Below are positions 63,886-64,000 of a stretch of DNA of 64,000 bases, piece after piece (within the stretch, counting starts at the first letter, position 1; each line of letters begins with the position of its first letter). The position numbers and the translations under genes were made by a program. The DNA is from Aestuariibaculum suncheonense. Its GTDB lineage: Bacteria > Bacteroidota > Bacteroidia > Flavobacteriales > Flavobacteriaceae. The notes under the pieces were generated by a model. That model was not told where the DNA came from and did no database searches. It worked only from the letters and a program-made list of their open reading frames with translations. The stretch covers positions 430,783-494,782 of the forward strand of contig NZ_JACVXC010000001.1 in the NCBI RefSeq assembly GCF_014596935.1. The letters run 5' to 3'.

Positions 63886-64000
63886 TGAATTATAAAGGGT
63901 TAAAAATGGGGCATCGTGGGGCTTTGGCATATGTGGCAGAAAATACCATCGAGTCGATACAAAAAGCATTGAGTTTTAATGTGGATGGTATAGAAATCGA
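63885..64000 (+). CDS. Glycerophosphodiester phosphodiesterase, 5' part only
   Basis: The first 38 codons before the window edge read MNYKGLKMGHRGALAYVAEN and then TIESIQKALSFNVDGIEI. GHRG and the AEN-TIES-AL series with the following GIEI(D) are the GDPD active-site start (general acid His and metal Glu). It would cut glycerophosphodiesters to glycerol 3-phosphate. It is coupled to tesB through a TAATG overlap. Confidence 0.88.
   Translation, partial: MNYKGLKMGHRGALAYVAENTIESIQKALSFNVDGIEI

Noticed and set aside
1-64000. CRISPR arrays, insertion sequences, tRNA or rRNA genes
   Set aside because: No regularly spaced repeats, transposase-like proteins with terminal repeats, or tRNA/rRNA-like stretches were seen in the intergenic DNA.

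Overview
The window looks like chromosomal DNA of a flavobacterium (Bacteroidota, most likely Flavobacteriaceae). The support is an AT-rich composition, SusC/SusD outer-membrane genes, a type IX secretion (T9SS) sorting domain, TAnnTTTG-type -7 promoter boxes, almost no Shine-Dalgarno sequences, and many lipoprotein signals. Nothing in the sequence fixes the genus, and no RNA gene, insertion sequence or CRISPR array was seen.

Layout. (1) 1-31.2 kb is a pectin utilisation locus. It holds a rhamnogalacturonan acetylesterase cut by the window edge, a GntR-type regulator, a GH28, a PL9 pectate lyase, a 1,840-residue multidomain pectin methylesterase with a T9SS tail, two alpha/beta-hydrolase esterases, a GH43, a GH105, a DUF4861 protein, a second GH28, a CE8 methylesterase overlapping a PL1 lyase, a surface lipoprotein, SusD and SusC. 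Divergent from SusC are a third CE8 methylesterase and a second acetylesterase. (2) 31.2-42.6 kb starts with a GH2 beta-galactosidase and an AraC regulator. It continues with what reads as a full oxidative 6-deoxyhexose (L-fucose type) pathway: mutarotase, sugar dehydrogenase, lactonase, UxaA-family dehydratase, 2-keto-3-deoxy-acid dehydrogenase and diketo-acid hydrolase. A Zn alcohol dehydrogenase and a secreted beta-propeller hydrolase lie inside it. (3) 42.6-51.9 kb is an L-arabinose regulon: transketolase, transaldolase, Nudix-type AraR regulator, araB, araD, a sodium/solute symporter and araA. (4) 51.9-64 kb is general functions: msrB-msrA-selO, a GAF protein, an HD-PycTM membrane protein, a phosphoesterase/outer-membrane barrel fusion, a lipoprotein, a TesB thioesterase and the start of a glycerophosphodiester phosphodiesterase.

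How it fits together. Secreted lyases, hydrolases and esterases de-esterify and cut homogalacturonan and rhamnogalacturonan. SusC/SusD import the oligomers, and GH105, GH28, GH43 and GH2 finish them in the periplasm. Released arabinose and a 6-deoxyhexose feed the two catabolic clusters. Galacturonate catabolism proper (uxaC, uxaB, kdgK) is not in the window unless the UxaA-family dehydratase serves it.

Regulation can be read from the DNA. Four copies of a TAATCGATTG palindrome sit at pectin-gene promoters. Two copies of TTACAAGTGT-N7-ACACTTGTAA sit before the two arabinose transcription units. A third element, AGTACAGGAT-N2/3-GTTCTTTTTT, precedes the two genes flanking the GntR gene. There are also two decayed CAZyme remnants and an A10 tract at which the loss of one base would fuse PL1 to its methylesterase.
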